A stretch of DNA of 33,947 nt from Jiangella anatolica (GTDB taxonomy: Bacteria; Actinomycetota; Actinomycetes; Jiangellales; Jiangellaceae), in assembly GCF_003236295.1 (NCBI RefSeq), contig NZ_POTW01000076.1, forward strand, positions 1-33,947. Reading direction: 5' to 3'. The first letter of the stretch is position 1. Each line of letters starts with the position of its first letter. Shown one piece after another: positions 7,280-16,118 of this stretch. Below the pieces are notes generated by a model, which worked only from the letters and a program-made list of their open reading frames with translations, did not search any database and was not told the origin of the DNA. The position numbers and the translations under genes were made by a program.

Positions 7280-8962
7280 TCACGGCTCGTCGAAGGTCAG
7301 CAGCTCGTCGCGGCGGCCGCGCCGGACGAACGCGTAGCCCGCGCTCACCGCGGCCAGGCCGAGCAGCACCGCCGGCCCGACGAGGAACACGCCGGTCTGC
7401 GCGAGGCTCCCGGAGCCGCCCGACGACCCGCCGGCCGCGCCGCCCGCCGCGCCCGCGGCGCCGCCGGTGTCCGTCCCGCCGGCCGCGTCACCGCCGGCCT
7501 CGGTGCCATCGTCGCCGTTCTCGCTGCCGGCCGGGTCCGCGATCTGGAACTGCCAGCTCAGCGTCTGGCTGGCGGCGGCGAAGTCCAACTGGTGCTGGCC
7601 CGGCGCGAGGTTGGCCGCGGTGAACTCGGTGGTGACGGTGCCTTCGTCGTCGGCGGCGATCGGGTCGCCGAGCTGCTGCGGCTCGTCGCCCTCCGGGTCG
7701 AGCGTGACGGTGACCGCCTCGTCGGCCTGGTAGCCCGGCGCCGTCAGCGTCACGACCTGCCCGTCGGCCAGCGTCGGGTTGGTGCCCAGCGGGTTGCCCT
7801 CCGCGTCGGCCGCGGTGATCTGCGGCCCGGGGTCGCCCTCGCCGACGGTGTACGTGACCGGCGCCGACGTCGAGTCGGTGAACGCCAGCTCGTCCGTCGG
7901 GGCGAACGCCGCCCGCAGCTCCAGCTCGCCCTCGGGCAGCTCGGACGTGGTGAGGACGGCGGTGCCGCTCTCCAGCGCCACCGGGTCCTCGAACGGCTCG
8001 CCGTCGACGCGGAACTGGACCTGCCCCACGGCGTCGGCCGGCGCCACCGTCGCGGTGAGCGTCACGGCCGTGCCGGGCTCCACCGGCGACTCCGGCGTCA
8101 CGGCGAGCGTGGTCGTCGTCTGCACCGCGTCCGGAGCCTCGACCGTCAGCGGGATGGCGGACGTGGTCGACGACTCGGCGAACTCCTCATCGCTGGGCTC
8201 GAACGTGGCGGTGAGCGCGTACGCTCCCGCCTCCAGGTCGTCGACGGTGACCGTCGCCGAGCCGTTCGAGACGGTGGCGGTGCCCAGTGACACCGGCTGG
8301 TCGGCGGGGTCGTTGGGGTCCTCGGCGAACACCTCGACGGAGCCTGGCGCCTCTGCCGGCGTCGTCGTCGCGATCACGTCGACCGGCTCGCCCAGCGGCA
8401 CGGTGTCCGCCGCCGCGCCGTCGACCTCGGTCCGGAGGTTCACCGACGTCAGCGTCGCCGTCGGCTCGTCCGGCGTGATCTGCCAGCCGGTGTCGTCCCA
8501 GGTCAGCCACGCGGATGCGGTCGGGGTCCAGACCGCACCGCTCGGGTCCGCCGCGAACAGGACGATCTCGTAGCTGCCCGGCTCCACCAGCCCGACCTGC
8601 AGACCGCCGAGGACATGGCTGGCGAATCCCTTGGGCGGGTCGCCCAGGAAGATGAGCGGAGTGGCGATCAGGAACGTGCTCGGGGAGTAGGTGTAGACGC
8701 CGGGCTCCGACAGGGTGCGGATCTCCATGCTGCTGGACGTGCCCCACGTCAGACCCTCCGCGACGAGTTCGGCCTCCATACCGCCGTCGGCCCAGAGGCC
8801 GCCGGCCGGAGTGGCGGTCAGCGTCGCCAGCTCTGGCGGCTCCGGCGACGCGTCCGCCCGGGTCGTGAGGCCGGCGGTGAGCATCGCCACCATCAGCCCG
8901 GCGGCGGCGGCCAACGCCGCGGCCCACCGCGCGCGCGGATACGCCAGGGTCGTTGTTCTCAT
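7280..8962 (-). CDS. Cell-wall-anchored Ig-like repeat surface protein (LAQTG)
   Basis: The 560-residue secreted protein has a Sec signal peptide (Arg-rich start, hydrophobic core, cleavage near RADA-SPEP). A mixed beta N-terminal part is followed by at least two bacterial Ig-like repeats of the Big_3_5 kind, recognisable by phrases such as PGTAVTLTATVAPADAVG and LPEGELELRAAF. An Asp/Gly/Ala-rich wall-spanning linker comes next. The C-terminus is a classic sorting signal: LAQTG (520-524), a hydrophobic stretch and a basic tail with RRGRR. LAXTG is the motif preferred by class E sortases. SD AGGA precedes ATG 8962. It lies next to a sortase-fold gene that lacks catalytic residues, so the enzyme that anchors it is probably encoded elsewhere. 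Confidence 0.85.
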   Translation of the reverse strand: MRTTTLAYPRARWAAALAAAAGLMVAMLTAGLTTRADASPEPPELATLTATPAGGLWADGGMEAELVAEGLTWGTSSSMEIRTLSEPGVYTYSPSTFLIATPLIFLGDPPKGFASHVLGGLQVGLVEPGSYEIVLFAADPSGAVWTPTASAWLTWDDTGWQITPDEPTATLTSVNLRTEVDGAAADTVPLGEPVDVIATTTPAEAPGSVEVFAEDPNDPADQPVSLGTATVSNGSATVTVDDLEAGAYALTATFEPSDEEFAESSTTSAIPLTVEAPDAVQTTTTLAVTPESPVEPGTAVTLTATVAPADAVGQVQFRVDGEPFEDPVALESGTAVLTTSELPEGELELRAAFAPTDELAFTDSTSAPVTYTVGEGDPGPQITAADAEGNPLGTNPTLADGQVVTLTAPGYQADEAVTVTLDPEGDEPQQLGDPIAADDEGTVTTEFTAANLAPGQHQLDFAAASQTLSWQFQIADPAGSENGDDGTEAGGDAAGGTDTGGAAGAAGGAAGGSSGGSGSLAQTGVFLVGPAVLLGLAAVSAGYAFVRRGRRDELLTFDEP

Positions 8963-9019
8963 CGCACTTTCCTTTCTGGTCGTCGCGCCGGGAATTCCTC
9001 GAATTGATAAAATCGGGGT

Positions 9020-9062
9020 GGCGGTGCGTCCGGGCGACCACATTTCGCCCGGACGCACCGCC
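9020..9062 (-). terminator. Strong hairpin terminator after the third PstS-like gene
   Basis: Positions 9020-9036 pair perfectly with 9046-9062, giving a 17-bp GC-rich stem and a 9-nt loop. In the minus direction it is followed after a few bases by GATTTTATC, a modest T-rich stretch. It lies between the gene ending at 9113 and the one starting at 8962, so the LAQTG gene probably has its own promoter. Confidence 0.75.
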
Positions 9063-9112
9063 TCTTTCAGTTCATCGCCCCAGCGATGCGGACGACGTAT
9101 CGCACTGCCGCA

Positions 9113-10294
9113 CTACGGCAGCAGGTTGGGGTAGGCCCGCAGCGCGGCGTCGCCGCAGTTCCACGGATCGGTGGGGTTCGCCGTGAGCAGGATGAAGCCC
9201 AGCGAGGTGATCGCGGACGTGTTCGTGCAAGTGGGCGGGGCGTCCGCGGTGGTGCCCGGGGTCGGGTCCCAGAACGCGAACTCGGTGTTGTTGTTCTTCG
9301 GCAGACCGTTGAGCTGCGCGGTCGGGACGATGTTGAACACCGGCCGGGTCACCGGGAAGTTCGGGTTCGTCGTGAACGGGCCGGTGCCGTTGGTCGCGTT
9401 GACGCCCGCGATCTGGTGCAGGACGGCGCCGTGGCGGCGGTCGGACGAGGCCGTGCCGTTGGCCTGCGCCACCCACTGCGCGATGCTGTAGGGGGTGATG
9501 GCGGTGGCGTTCAGCGAGGTGACGGTTCCGTCGTGCTCCTGGTTGATCGAACCACCAGTGGTGACCGGCTGGCCGGTGGTGGTGTTGTAACGGTCGAACA
9601 CGCAGGGGCCGAAGCCGGCCGGAGCGACCGTCGTCTGCCAGAAGCTGCGCGTGCCCGAACCGGACTGCGGGGCGAACAGGTCGACGTTGCCGCCGGGCTG
9701 GCTCGGGTTGAGCGTCGTGGCGCCGACGGTCACCGTCGCGCAGTCCTCGTACAGCGAGTTCAGCTGGGCCACGGTCAGGCTGACCCCGCTCAGCGCGCCG
9801 GGCGCGGTCGCCCAGCTCACCGCGTCGAGCGCGAACGGGATGTAGGTGACGTCACCGGACGCCGACACCTCAGCCGACGGCGGCTGGCTGGACGAACGGG
9901 CGAAGCCGAGGATTCCGCTGCCCACAGGCACCGACCGGTCGACGCCGCCCTGGACGGCCCAGGACGTGGTGACGTTGGCGCCCATCGACCGGAACAGGGC
10001 GTCCCGGCCCTCGCTGGAGCCGTTCGGCCGGGTGATGGTGACGCCCTTGACGACGATGGGGTCGTGGATCACGGTCACCGGCGGGGTGCCCACCTCGCGC
10101 GAGGCGTGCCAGTTCTCGATCAGGCCGCTCGAACCCGCCGACAGCGCCTGCACGACGTCCTGCGTCGTGTCCGAACCGGTGCCGGACAGCGCACCGGTGG
10201 GCGGCGGGTCGGCCTGGGCCGGCACCATCGCGGCGCCGACCATGGCGGTCGCCGCGAGCGCGATGCCCGCACACTTGACGAAAGTAGCTCGCAC
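9113..10294 (-). CDS. Secreted PstS-like substrate-binding protein (third in locus)
   Basis: The 393-residue product has a Sec signal peptide ending near VPAQA-DPPP. The mature protein begins with GTGSDTTQDVVQALS, in the place of the PstS anion-binding loop (GSGST-type). Later it has DLFAPQSGSGTRSFW, which resembles the second phosphate-contact SGTxxxF motif of PstS. A family-typical YSIAQW segment follows. No lipobox, sorting signal or C-terminal helix is seen, so the protein may be released or held by partners. The start GTG 10294 has GGGAG 7 nt upstream. The untranslated leader carries a GAAA-tetraloop hairpin (10313-10332). Ligand identity, phosphate or another oxyanion, is inferred from the context. 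Confidence 0.75.
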   Translation of the reverse strand: MRATFVKCAGIALAATAMVGAAMVPAQADPPPTGALSGTGSDTTQDVVQALSAGSSGLIENWHASREVGTPPVTVIHDPIVVKGVTITRPNGSSEGRDALFRSMGANVTTSWAVQGGVDRSVPVGSGILGFARSSSQPPSAEVSASGDVTYIPFALDAVSWATAPGALSGVSLTVAQLNSLYEDCATVTVGATTLNPSQPGGNVDLFAPQSGSGTRSFWQTTVAPAGFGPCVFDRYNTTTGQPVTTGGSINQEHDGTVTSLNATAITPYSIAQWVAQANGTASSDRRHGAVLHQIAGVNATNGTGPFTTNPNFPVTRPVFNIVPTAQLNGLPKNNNTEFAFWDPTPGTTADAPPTCTNTSAITSLGFILLTANPTDPWNCGDAALRAYPNLLP

Positions 10295-10312
10295 TACTTT
10301 CTCCCTTCTGTT

Positions 10313-10332
10313 CACCACTCTTTCGAGTGGTG
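10313..10332 (-). promoter_or_regulatory. 5' leader hairpin with GAAA tetraloop
   Basis: Positions 10313-10320 pair perfectly with 10325-10332. Read on the minus strand the stem closes on a GAAA tetraloop. It lies just before the GGGAG SD and the GTG at 10294. A second small stem (CCCAC/GTGGG) lies upstream. It probably stabilises the message. A regulatory role is not shown. Confidence 0.45.
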
Positions 10333-10378
10333 GTGGCCCCACCCTGCGTGGGACTGATCATCAACCTATTCACGAAGT

Positions 10379-10396
10379 CACATTGTGGCAATGCAT
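10379..10396 (-). promoter_or_regulatory. 18-nt shared upstream motif, copy C
   Basis: The minus strand reads TGCATTGCCACAATGTGA, with a perfect CATTG-N3-CAATG dyad. It matches two copies in the pstC leader (17209-17226 and 17233-17250) at most positions. It lies about 85 nt upstream of the third PstS-like gene. It may be the site of a common regulator. No known consensus was recognised. Confidence 0.4.
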
Positions 10397-10446
10397 TAAT
10401 GCGGTCGGACACCTGTACGTGAGGTCACGAGAAGGTAGCGTCCTGG

Positions 10447-13071
10447 TTAACCCGCTGGCGCACGCGGCCCCAGACGCAGCAGCGCCGGGCCGGCGAGGGC
10501 CCCGGCGAGACCGACGATGAGGACGACGAGCAGTGCATACTGCATCGGGCCGACCGGCTCGCCGGGCGTGGACTGGGCCACGAGCACGTCATCGTCTCCG
10601 CTGGGTGGCGCCGGGTTCTCGGTGCCGCCGCCCGGAGCCGGGGGCGCGGTCCCGCCGGTCGGGTCGTCACCGGCGGGCGACAGCGACGCCGGATCGGGTG
10701 CGTCGCCACTCCCGGGCGCGCCGTTGCCGGCCGGGTCGCTCCCGGGCCCGCCGGACGCGTCGCCACCGGGCGGCGGATCCTCGCCGTCCTCGCCCCGGCC
10801 CCCCGGCGTCAGCCCGGGCGGCTTCTCGACGGGGTCCTCCTGCACGAGCTGGGCCGCGACCGCCAGCGTCTGCTCCCGCATGTACTCGGGCAGCGGCAGA
10901 TAGCCCTCCGGCAGCTCTCCAGGCGACCACCCCGGGGTCTGACCGGCCCCGGCCGCGTGCTCGAGGAAGGTCGAGTAGTCGGCCAGCGCCTCGTCCTCCT
11001 GCTCCACCCGGACCGCGGCATACGTCACCGCCGGCAGCGGGTAGGCCGCCGGATCGGCCGCCTCGGGATCGACCTGGAGGACGCTTTCGATCTCGTCGCC
11101 GGGCAGCATCGCCTCCACGCCGGCGGCGATCCCGGCCTCCGTCGGCGCGACGAACTCGCCCGCGGCGTTCAGCAGCGCGGCCGTGCCGATACCGTACTGC
11201 GCCGCCGATACGCTGTCGGTGATCGTCAGCGCCGCGCCGGACGGACGCGGCTCCGGCCGGCTGTACCAGCCGCGACCCTGACCGCTCGGCGGCACGGCAT
11301 TCGGATCGTAGGCCCAGAAGTTGGTCTCGAAGATGCTGTTCCTGCGGGCGCCGTCCTCGAACCCGTTCGTGTACGGGAGCAGGTCCAGGCTGCAGTAGCG
11401 GGGACGCCGCGCGGACTCGTCCTCCTCCGACAGCACCTCGAAGCAGTACTCGACGTCGCGCGGCACGAAGTCCGGCGCGGTCCCCGCCTCCAGATGACCG
11501 GTCAGCACCTCGCCGAGAACCGGGTTGACCCTGATCCCGTTCTCATCGGGCTCGCCGCGCAGCCAGGCCGCGGCCTCCTCGTCGTGGAAGATCCACCGCC
11601 AGAGGTCGCGGACCGCGTCGGACGGCTCGACCGGCACCTTGAGCAGATTGGACGCATGCAACCGGAAGACCCCTGGGTCGACGTCGGGGTTGAGCTGCTG
11701 GAACCCGGGGTCGTCGAGGACGGTCTCCGGGTTCGCGCGGATCCACTCCGGCCGCTCGTCGGGCTGCCCCGCCGGTGGCGGCGCCGGCAGGCCGGGCAGG
11801 TCCCGCCAGTACGTCTGGGTGAGCAGCTTCGCCACCAGCAGCGGCGTGAGCCGCAGCTCGTCGATGCGCTCGCCGTCCGGCGCCACCAGGTTGAACCCGA
11901 TGGCCAGGCCCGAGATCGCCACCGGCGCGTGCACCACCGGGGCCGGGCCGTCGCTCTCGGTGACCGGCGCCGACGTGAAGCCCAGCCCCGGATTGCCGGG
12001 CAGGCCACCGGCCACCGTCTCCCGGGCCGTGGAGTCGCCCGCGGGGGTGAACCCGTAGACCGCGCCGTCGTCGGCGCAGAGCGCGCGCTGCCAGGAGTAC
12101 ATGGCCGCGCCCATGAAATCCGAGCCGATCGTCGGACGCTGCGCGGCCTCGATCGGGCAGAACAGGCCGATCGGCGCGAAGTCGAGCCGCACCTGAATGC
12201 GCTGGGCCCAGTTCGTAGGTGACAGCGGAGAGGTCCGCAGCATGGATGTCCCTGTCGGATCGTCGGTGACGGCGAATCCGTCGACCTCGTGCGTGCCGCG
12301 GGGTACGACGACCAGCCAGCAGTCGCGCACCTCCCCGTCCTCCAGCGTGCGCCCGCAGCCCAGGTGCGACGCCTCCGTGCCGTCCTGAAGGGTGAAATGC
12401 CGCTCACCGGTGCCGTCGGCCCTGGTCATGCCGAGGCGGAACTCATTGGTCGTCCACCGGTCGTAGTAGCTGACCGGGTCCCATACCGGCTCGTCTGCAC
12501 TGGCCGCCAGGAACGGGACCCGATGCCGGTTGATGGTCGGATCGAGGTACCCGGCCAGTGTGTCCTCGTCCAGCAGCGGATCGGCCGGCGCGGTCGCCAG
12601 CGACCTGAGCCCCGTGTCCCCGGGCATCGACGCGGTCCCGGGGAGACCGTCGGCGCCCCAGACACACGTCTCCGGGTCCGGTCCGGCGTTCTCGTCGCCC
12701 CAGCACTGCATCAGCTGCAGGTAGCCGGCAGCGGGCTGATTGCCACCACTGGTGATGACCGTGGGCACCCCGCCCGACCAGGTGACCTGCACTGACTGGG
12801 CCCGCACGTCCTCGGTCTGCGAGACGGTCACCTCGAGGTCGGCGAAGTCCTCGTACATCGGGTGGTCCGGGTCCCGCGGCGCGACGATGCTGTCGTCGGC
12901 GCCGACGATCCCTTCGGACCACGCGTACGTCCGCGCCGAGTCGCTCAGGTCGTCAGCCGTGGCGGCGTTCGCGGGCGGTGTGGCCGGCTGGCAGGCCAGC
13001 AGGCCGGCGCCGGCGACCAGCGCCAGCGCGGCGGACACTGTCCGGATGCGGAGGGCGGGCGAGACCTTCAT
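10447..13071 (-). CDS. Large PstS-like substrate-binding protein with lipobox and C-terminal anchor
   Basis: The 874-residue extracytoplasmic protein is more than twice the usual PstS length. The N-terminus has a signal with a lipobox-like LLAC. The C-terminus adds a Gly/Pro/Asp-rich linker and a membrane helix (about 844-866) with a basic end. The protein could thus be held at both ends, or the lipobox may not be used. PstS-like segments include YGIGTAALLNAAGEFV near the C-terminal third, matching the region of PstS that follows the GAIGYVEY motif. Much of the central part, rich in Trp, Cys and Asp, is not recognisable. ATG 13071 has GGAGG and overlaps the pstS stop as ATGA, which implies tight coupling with pstS. 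It may bind phosphate or extend the receptor; its function is unproven. Confidence 0.75.
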   Translation of the reverse strand: MKVSPALRIRTVSAALALVAGAGLLACQPATPPANAATADDLSDSARTYAWSEGIVGADDSIVAPRDPDHPMYEDFADLEVTVSQTEDVRAQSVQVTWSGGVPTVITSGGNQPAAGYLQLMQCWGDENAGPDPETCVWGADGLPGTASMPGDTGLRSLATAPADPLLDEDTLAGYLDPTINRHRVPFLAASADEPVWDPVSYYDRWTTNEFRLGMTRADGTGERHFTLQDGTEASHLGCGRTLEDGEVRDCWLVVVPRGTHEVDGFAVTDDPTGTSMLRTSPLSPTNWAQRIQVRLDFAPIGLFCPIEAAQRPTIGSDFMGAAMYSWQRALCADDGAVYGFTPAGDSTARETVAGGLPGNPGLGFTSAPVTESDGPAPVVHAPVAISGLAIGFNLVAPDGERIDELRLTPLLVAKLLTQTYWRDLPGLPAPPPAGQPDERPEWIRANPETVLDDPGFQQLNPDVDPGVFRLHASNLLKVPVEPSDAVRDLWRWIFHDEEAAAWLRGEPDENGIRVNPVLGEVLTGHLEAGTAPDFVPRDVEYCFEVLSEEDESARRPRYCSLDLLPYTNGFEDGARRNSIFETNFWAYDPNAVPPSGQGRGWYSRPEPRPSGAALTITDSVSAAQYGIGTAALLNAAGEFVAPTEAGIAAGVEAMLPGDEIESVLQVDPEAADPAAYPLPAVTYAAVRVEQEDEALADYSTFLEHAAGAGQTPGWSPGELPEGYLPLPEYMREQTLAVAAQLVQEDPVEKPPGLTPGGRGEDGEDPPPGGDASGGPGSDPAGNGAPGSGDAPDPASLSPAGDDPTGGTAPPAPGGGTENPAPPSGDDDVLVAQSTPGEPVGPMQYALLVVLIVGLAGALAGPALLRLGPRAPAG

Positions 13072-14861
13072 GGCGTCCTCCCAGGGGTCGCGTTGCGTGG
13101 GCCGAGCAGCCGGGTGATCAGGGGCGGGCCGATGACGACGCCGAGCAACAGCAGGCCGGCCAGCGCCATGAGCGTGTGCTGGAACCGCCACCCGGACGAC
13201 GCCTGCAGCGACACCGGCACGGCGGACACGTTCTGCCCGCCGCCCGCGTCGGTGCCGTCGCCGCCGATGACCTCGCCGGTCTCCGGATCGATGACGGGCG
13301 CGCCGGTGTCGGTTCCGTCGGCCGCGCCCGACGCCGTCCCGCCCGCGTCGGTGCCGGACGCGGTCCCGCCGGCGTCGGTCCCGGTGGCCGCGCCACCGGT
13401 GTCCGTCCCGGTGGCGGTGCCGCCGCCTCCGTCGGCTCCGGTGGCCGCGCCACCACCGCCGTCGCCGCCACCGCCGCCGCCGGTCCCGCCGTCGCCGCCG
13501 CCCTCGGTCCCGCCGCCCTCGGCGCCGCCGCTCGGCGGCGTGTCACCGGGCGCCCCGCCGGTGCCGGTCGAGCACTGCACCGAGCCCGGCCGGTCGCAGT
13601 CGGGCGGGTACGGCGCGTTCTCGGCCAGCACATTGGTGGTGCTGTCGCCGTCGGAGGAGAACGTCGGGTTGTTGCAGGCCGCCACGTTGATGTCGACGTC
13701 CTGAGCGCCCGGAATGCGCTCGACCTGGTCGAAGCCGGCGAGGACCAGGTTGATCGGCAGCGGCGAGTAGCCGAGTGCGGGCGCCTGCTGCTGGCCCTCG
13801 CAGAGGAAGTGCTGGGCGAAGGTGCCGAGCGTGTACCCCTTCTGCTCGGTGAAGCCGGACTCCAGCTCGGTGGGCAGGATCATGTAGGAGTACGACGAGA
13901 TCGGGTACGACCGCGGGTCGGCGTTGCGATAGACGTTCGTCAGGTCCTGGGTGAGGTAGTTCACCGACGCGGCGTTGTCGTTGATCTCGGCGCGGAGCAG
14001 CGCGACCGCCACCGCCTCCGGCGTCGGCTCGATGTAGTAGCCGGCGTCATTGAGCACCTTGGCGACCGGGAACCCCTGGTTGATGGCGTAGGAGTACTCG
14101 ACGTAGGTGATGGCGCCGGCCGCCTGGGACACGTAGCCGGCCACGCCGTTGGAGCCGGACTGTGAGATGAACGCCGAGCCCGGCAGGACCGGATAGTTCG
14201 ACGTCTGGGTGCACGGGTTGCGGCCGGCCGCGGCGCAGTAGGCGTTCCAGATGTCCGTCTGCTCGCTCACCATCCACGCGGTGAACTGCGCCGACGTGCC
14301 GGAACCGTCGGAGCGCACCACCGGCACGATCTGGATGGCGGGCAGGTTCAGCTGCGGGTTGTCCTCACGGATCGCCGGGTCGTTCCAGTGAGTGATCTGA
14401 CCGGTGAAGATCCGGGCGATGGTCGCGCCGGACAGCCGCAGGTTCGTGACCCGCTGCGCCCCGATGGTCAGGTTGTACATGATCGACGTGCCGCCCGCGA
14501 CGATCGGCATGTAGGCGTAGGCACGCGACGGCGGCGGGTCCTCGTTGTTGCCGTCGCGGATGCCGTACGGGATCTCCGAGACCCCGAAGTCCACGGTCCC
14601 CTCGCGGAACTCGGCCCGGCCTCGCGACGAGCCGTTCCCGGCGAAGTTGACCGTCATGCCGAACTGCTCGACGTTGCGCCGCCACGCCTCGACGGCGTTC
14701 TGGCTCCAGGTGGAGCCCGAGCCGGAGATCGTGACGTAGCTCCCCTCCGCCCGGGCGCCGGGTGCGGCGCCGGTGAGGACCGTCTGGACGATCAACGCCA
14801 CCGCCAGCAGGCCACCGGCCCAGCGCAGCACCAGGGCGCGGCCCCGTCGCCTCGACGTCAT
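13068..14861 (-). CDS. pstS: Membrane-anchored phosphate-binding protein PstS
   Basis: The 597-residue product has a Sec signal peptide and a phosphate-binding domain of about 370 residues. The domain begins VTISGSGSTWSQNAV (anion-contact loop) and continues with TVDFGVSEIPY, a switch region, SDGSGTSAQFTAW (SGT contact motif) and GAITYVEYSYA. A low-complexity Gly/Thr/Asp linker of over 120 residues and a C-terminal helix (about 563-582) with a basic tail follow. Most PstS proteins are lipoproteins of about 370 residues, so the long stalk with a membrane anchor is a departure. It would place the receptor well out in a thick wall. ATG 14861 overlaps the pstA stop (ATGA). Confidence 0.92.
   Translation of the reverse strand: MTSRRRGRALVLRWAGGLLAVALIVQTVLTGAAPGARAEGSYVTISGSGSTWSQNAVEAWRRNVEQFGMTVNFAGNGSSRGRAEFREGTVDFGVSEIPYGIRDGNNEDPPPSRAYAYMPIVAGGTSIMYNLTIGAQRVTNLRLSGATIARIFTGQITHWNDPAIREDNPQLNLPAIQIVPVVRSDGSGTSAQFTAWMVSEQTDIWNAYCAAAGRNPCTQTSNYPVLPGSAFISQSGSNGVAGYVSQAAGAITYVEYSYAINQGFPVAKVLNDAGYYIEPTPEAVAVALLRAEINDNAASVNYLTQDLTNVYRNADPRSYPISSYSYMILPTELESGFTEQKGYTLGTFAQHFLCEGQQQAPALGYSPLPINLVLAGFDQVERIPGAQDVDINVAACNNPTFSSDGDSTTNVLAENAPYPPDCDRPGSVQCSTGTGGAPGDTPPSGGAEGGGTEGGGDGGTGGGGGGDGGGGAATGADGGGGTATGTDTGGAATGTDAGGTASGTDAGGTASGAADGTDTGAPVIDPETGEVIGGDGTDAGGGQNVSAVPVSLQASSGWRFQHTLMALAGLLLLGVVIGPPLITRLLGPRNATPGRTP
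13300..13530. repeat. Imperfect tandem repeats coding for the PstS stalk
   Basis: Short GC-rich units resembling GGTGTCGGTCCCGGTGGCC recur and encode repeats such as GTDTGG, ATGTDAGG and TASGTDAGG, followed by a glycine run. Such tracts usually vary in length between strains. Confidence 0.55.
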
Positions 14862-16108
14862 CGGTCGTGTCCTTCCTGACTGACGGCCGCCGGCCGGGCG
14901 GCCTCGTAACGGCGGAAGCGCTCGGCGTCGTGGCGCGAGGCCAGCACGCGGCGGTGCTGCTGGCGGCGGCTCAGCTGGCCGGGGCCGCGTCCGCCCAGCG
15001 CCCGGCCCACGCCGAACAGCAGCAGCACCAGCAGCATCAGCGCGGCGGCGGTGCCGAACCCGCGCGCCACCATGTCCGGCTGCGGGTACCTGACCAGGTC
15101 GAAGACGAGCAGCGGCATCGAGACCATCGGCTCGTGGAACGGGTCGAGGTTGACCGCCGCGGTGAACCCGGCGGTGAGCAGCACCGGCGACGTCTCCCCG
15201 ATGCCGCGCGCGGTGCCCAGGATGACCGACGTCGTCAGTCCCGACCGCGCCGTGGGCAGCGTGACGTGCCAGACGGTGCGCCACTGGCTCGCGCCGACGG
15301 CGTAGGAGGCCTCCTTCAGCGTGCCCGGCACCAGCCGCAGCACGACGTCGGCGGCCCGGATCACGATCGGCAGCATCATGACGGTGATGGCGAGCCCGGC
15401 GGCGAAGCCGGACTGGTCGAACCCGAGCGCGATGATCCAGGTGGCGTAGATGAACAGGCCCGCGACGATGGAGGGCAGCGCCGTCATCGCCTCGCAGATG
15501 GTGCGCACGAGCCGGCTGAGCCGGCCGGGCAGCTCGCTCAGGAACACCGCGCAGACGACGCCCAGCGGGATCGTGATGGCCAGCGCGATCGAGATCATGA
15601 TCAGCGTGCCGATCAGCCCGTGCAGCATGCCGCCGGCGTCCAGGCCCTGCAGCGGCCCGGCGTCACGCATGTCCGCGGTGTAGAAGTTCGGGTACGGCAG
15701 CGCCTCGAGGCCGCGCAGGATCGTGAAGCTCACGACGAAGACCAGGCCGATGCCCATCAGCAGGGCCAGTCCGTGCACGGCGACCGCGGCCACCTTGTCG
15801 CGGATCGCCGGCCCGTCCTCGTCCAGCGACACGAGCAGCGCGTAGACCCCGAGGAACAGGAGGTACGCGACGACGACGAAGCCCAGCGTGCCGTCGAGCG
15901 GCAGCAACTGGACGAACAGGACGTAGGTGAGCGCCAGCGCGGCGGCCGCGGAACCGAGCAGGGCGAACAGGTCGCCGGCCCGCAGCGTCGTCAGGCCGCG
16001 CCGCGGCTCCTCCGGGCTGCCGGGCGGCACCGGCGGCGGCAGGGTGGTGCCGCCCGGCGCCGGGGTGTCGGTGACCAGGCCGGACGGCCGGGTGTCGAGG
16101 GCGGTCAT
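14858..16108 (-). CDS. pstA: Phosphate ABC transporter permease PstA
   Basis: The 416-residue inner-membrane permease has a Pro/Gly-rich N-terminal tail, three extra hydrophobic segments (about 45-140) and then the usual six-helix permease core. The EAA-type loop that docks to PstB is visible in the stretch EASYAVGASQWRTVWHVTLP. GTARGIGETSPVLLTAGFT is a typical PstA signature. The longer N-terminus makes it bigger than E. coli PstA. GAGGAGA precedes ATG 16108, 10 nt after pstC. The C-terminal tail is Arg-rich. Confidence 0.94.
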   Translation of the reverse strand: MTALDTRPSGLVTDTPAPGGTTLPPPVPPGSPEEPRRGLTTLRAGDLFALLGSAAAALALTYVLFVQLLPLDGTLGFVVVAYLLFLGVYALLVSLDEDGPAIRDKVAAVAVHGLALLMGIGLVFVVSFTILRGLEALPYPNFYTADMRDAGPLQGLDAGGMLHGLIGTLIMISIALAITIPLGVVCAVFLSELPGRLSRLVRTICEAMTALPSIVAGLFIYATWIIALGFDQSGFAAGLAITVMMLPIVIRAADVVLRLVPGTLKEASYAVGASQWRTVWHVTLPTARSGLTTSVILGTARGIGETSPVLLTAGFTAAVNLDPFHEPMVSMPLLVFDLVRYPQPDMVARGFGTAAALMLLVLLLFGVGRALGGRGPGQLSRRQQHRRVLASRHDAERFRRYEAARPAAVSQEGHDR

Positions 16109-16118
16109 GTCGTCTCCT

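Noticed and set aside
13300-13530. CRISPR-like or functional DNA repeat array
   Set aside because: The repeats are short, imperfect and in frame. They code for the low-complexity stalk of PstS and have no spacer structure.
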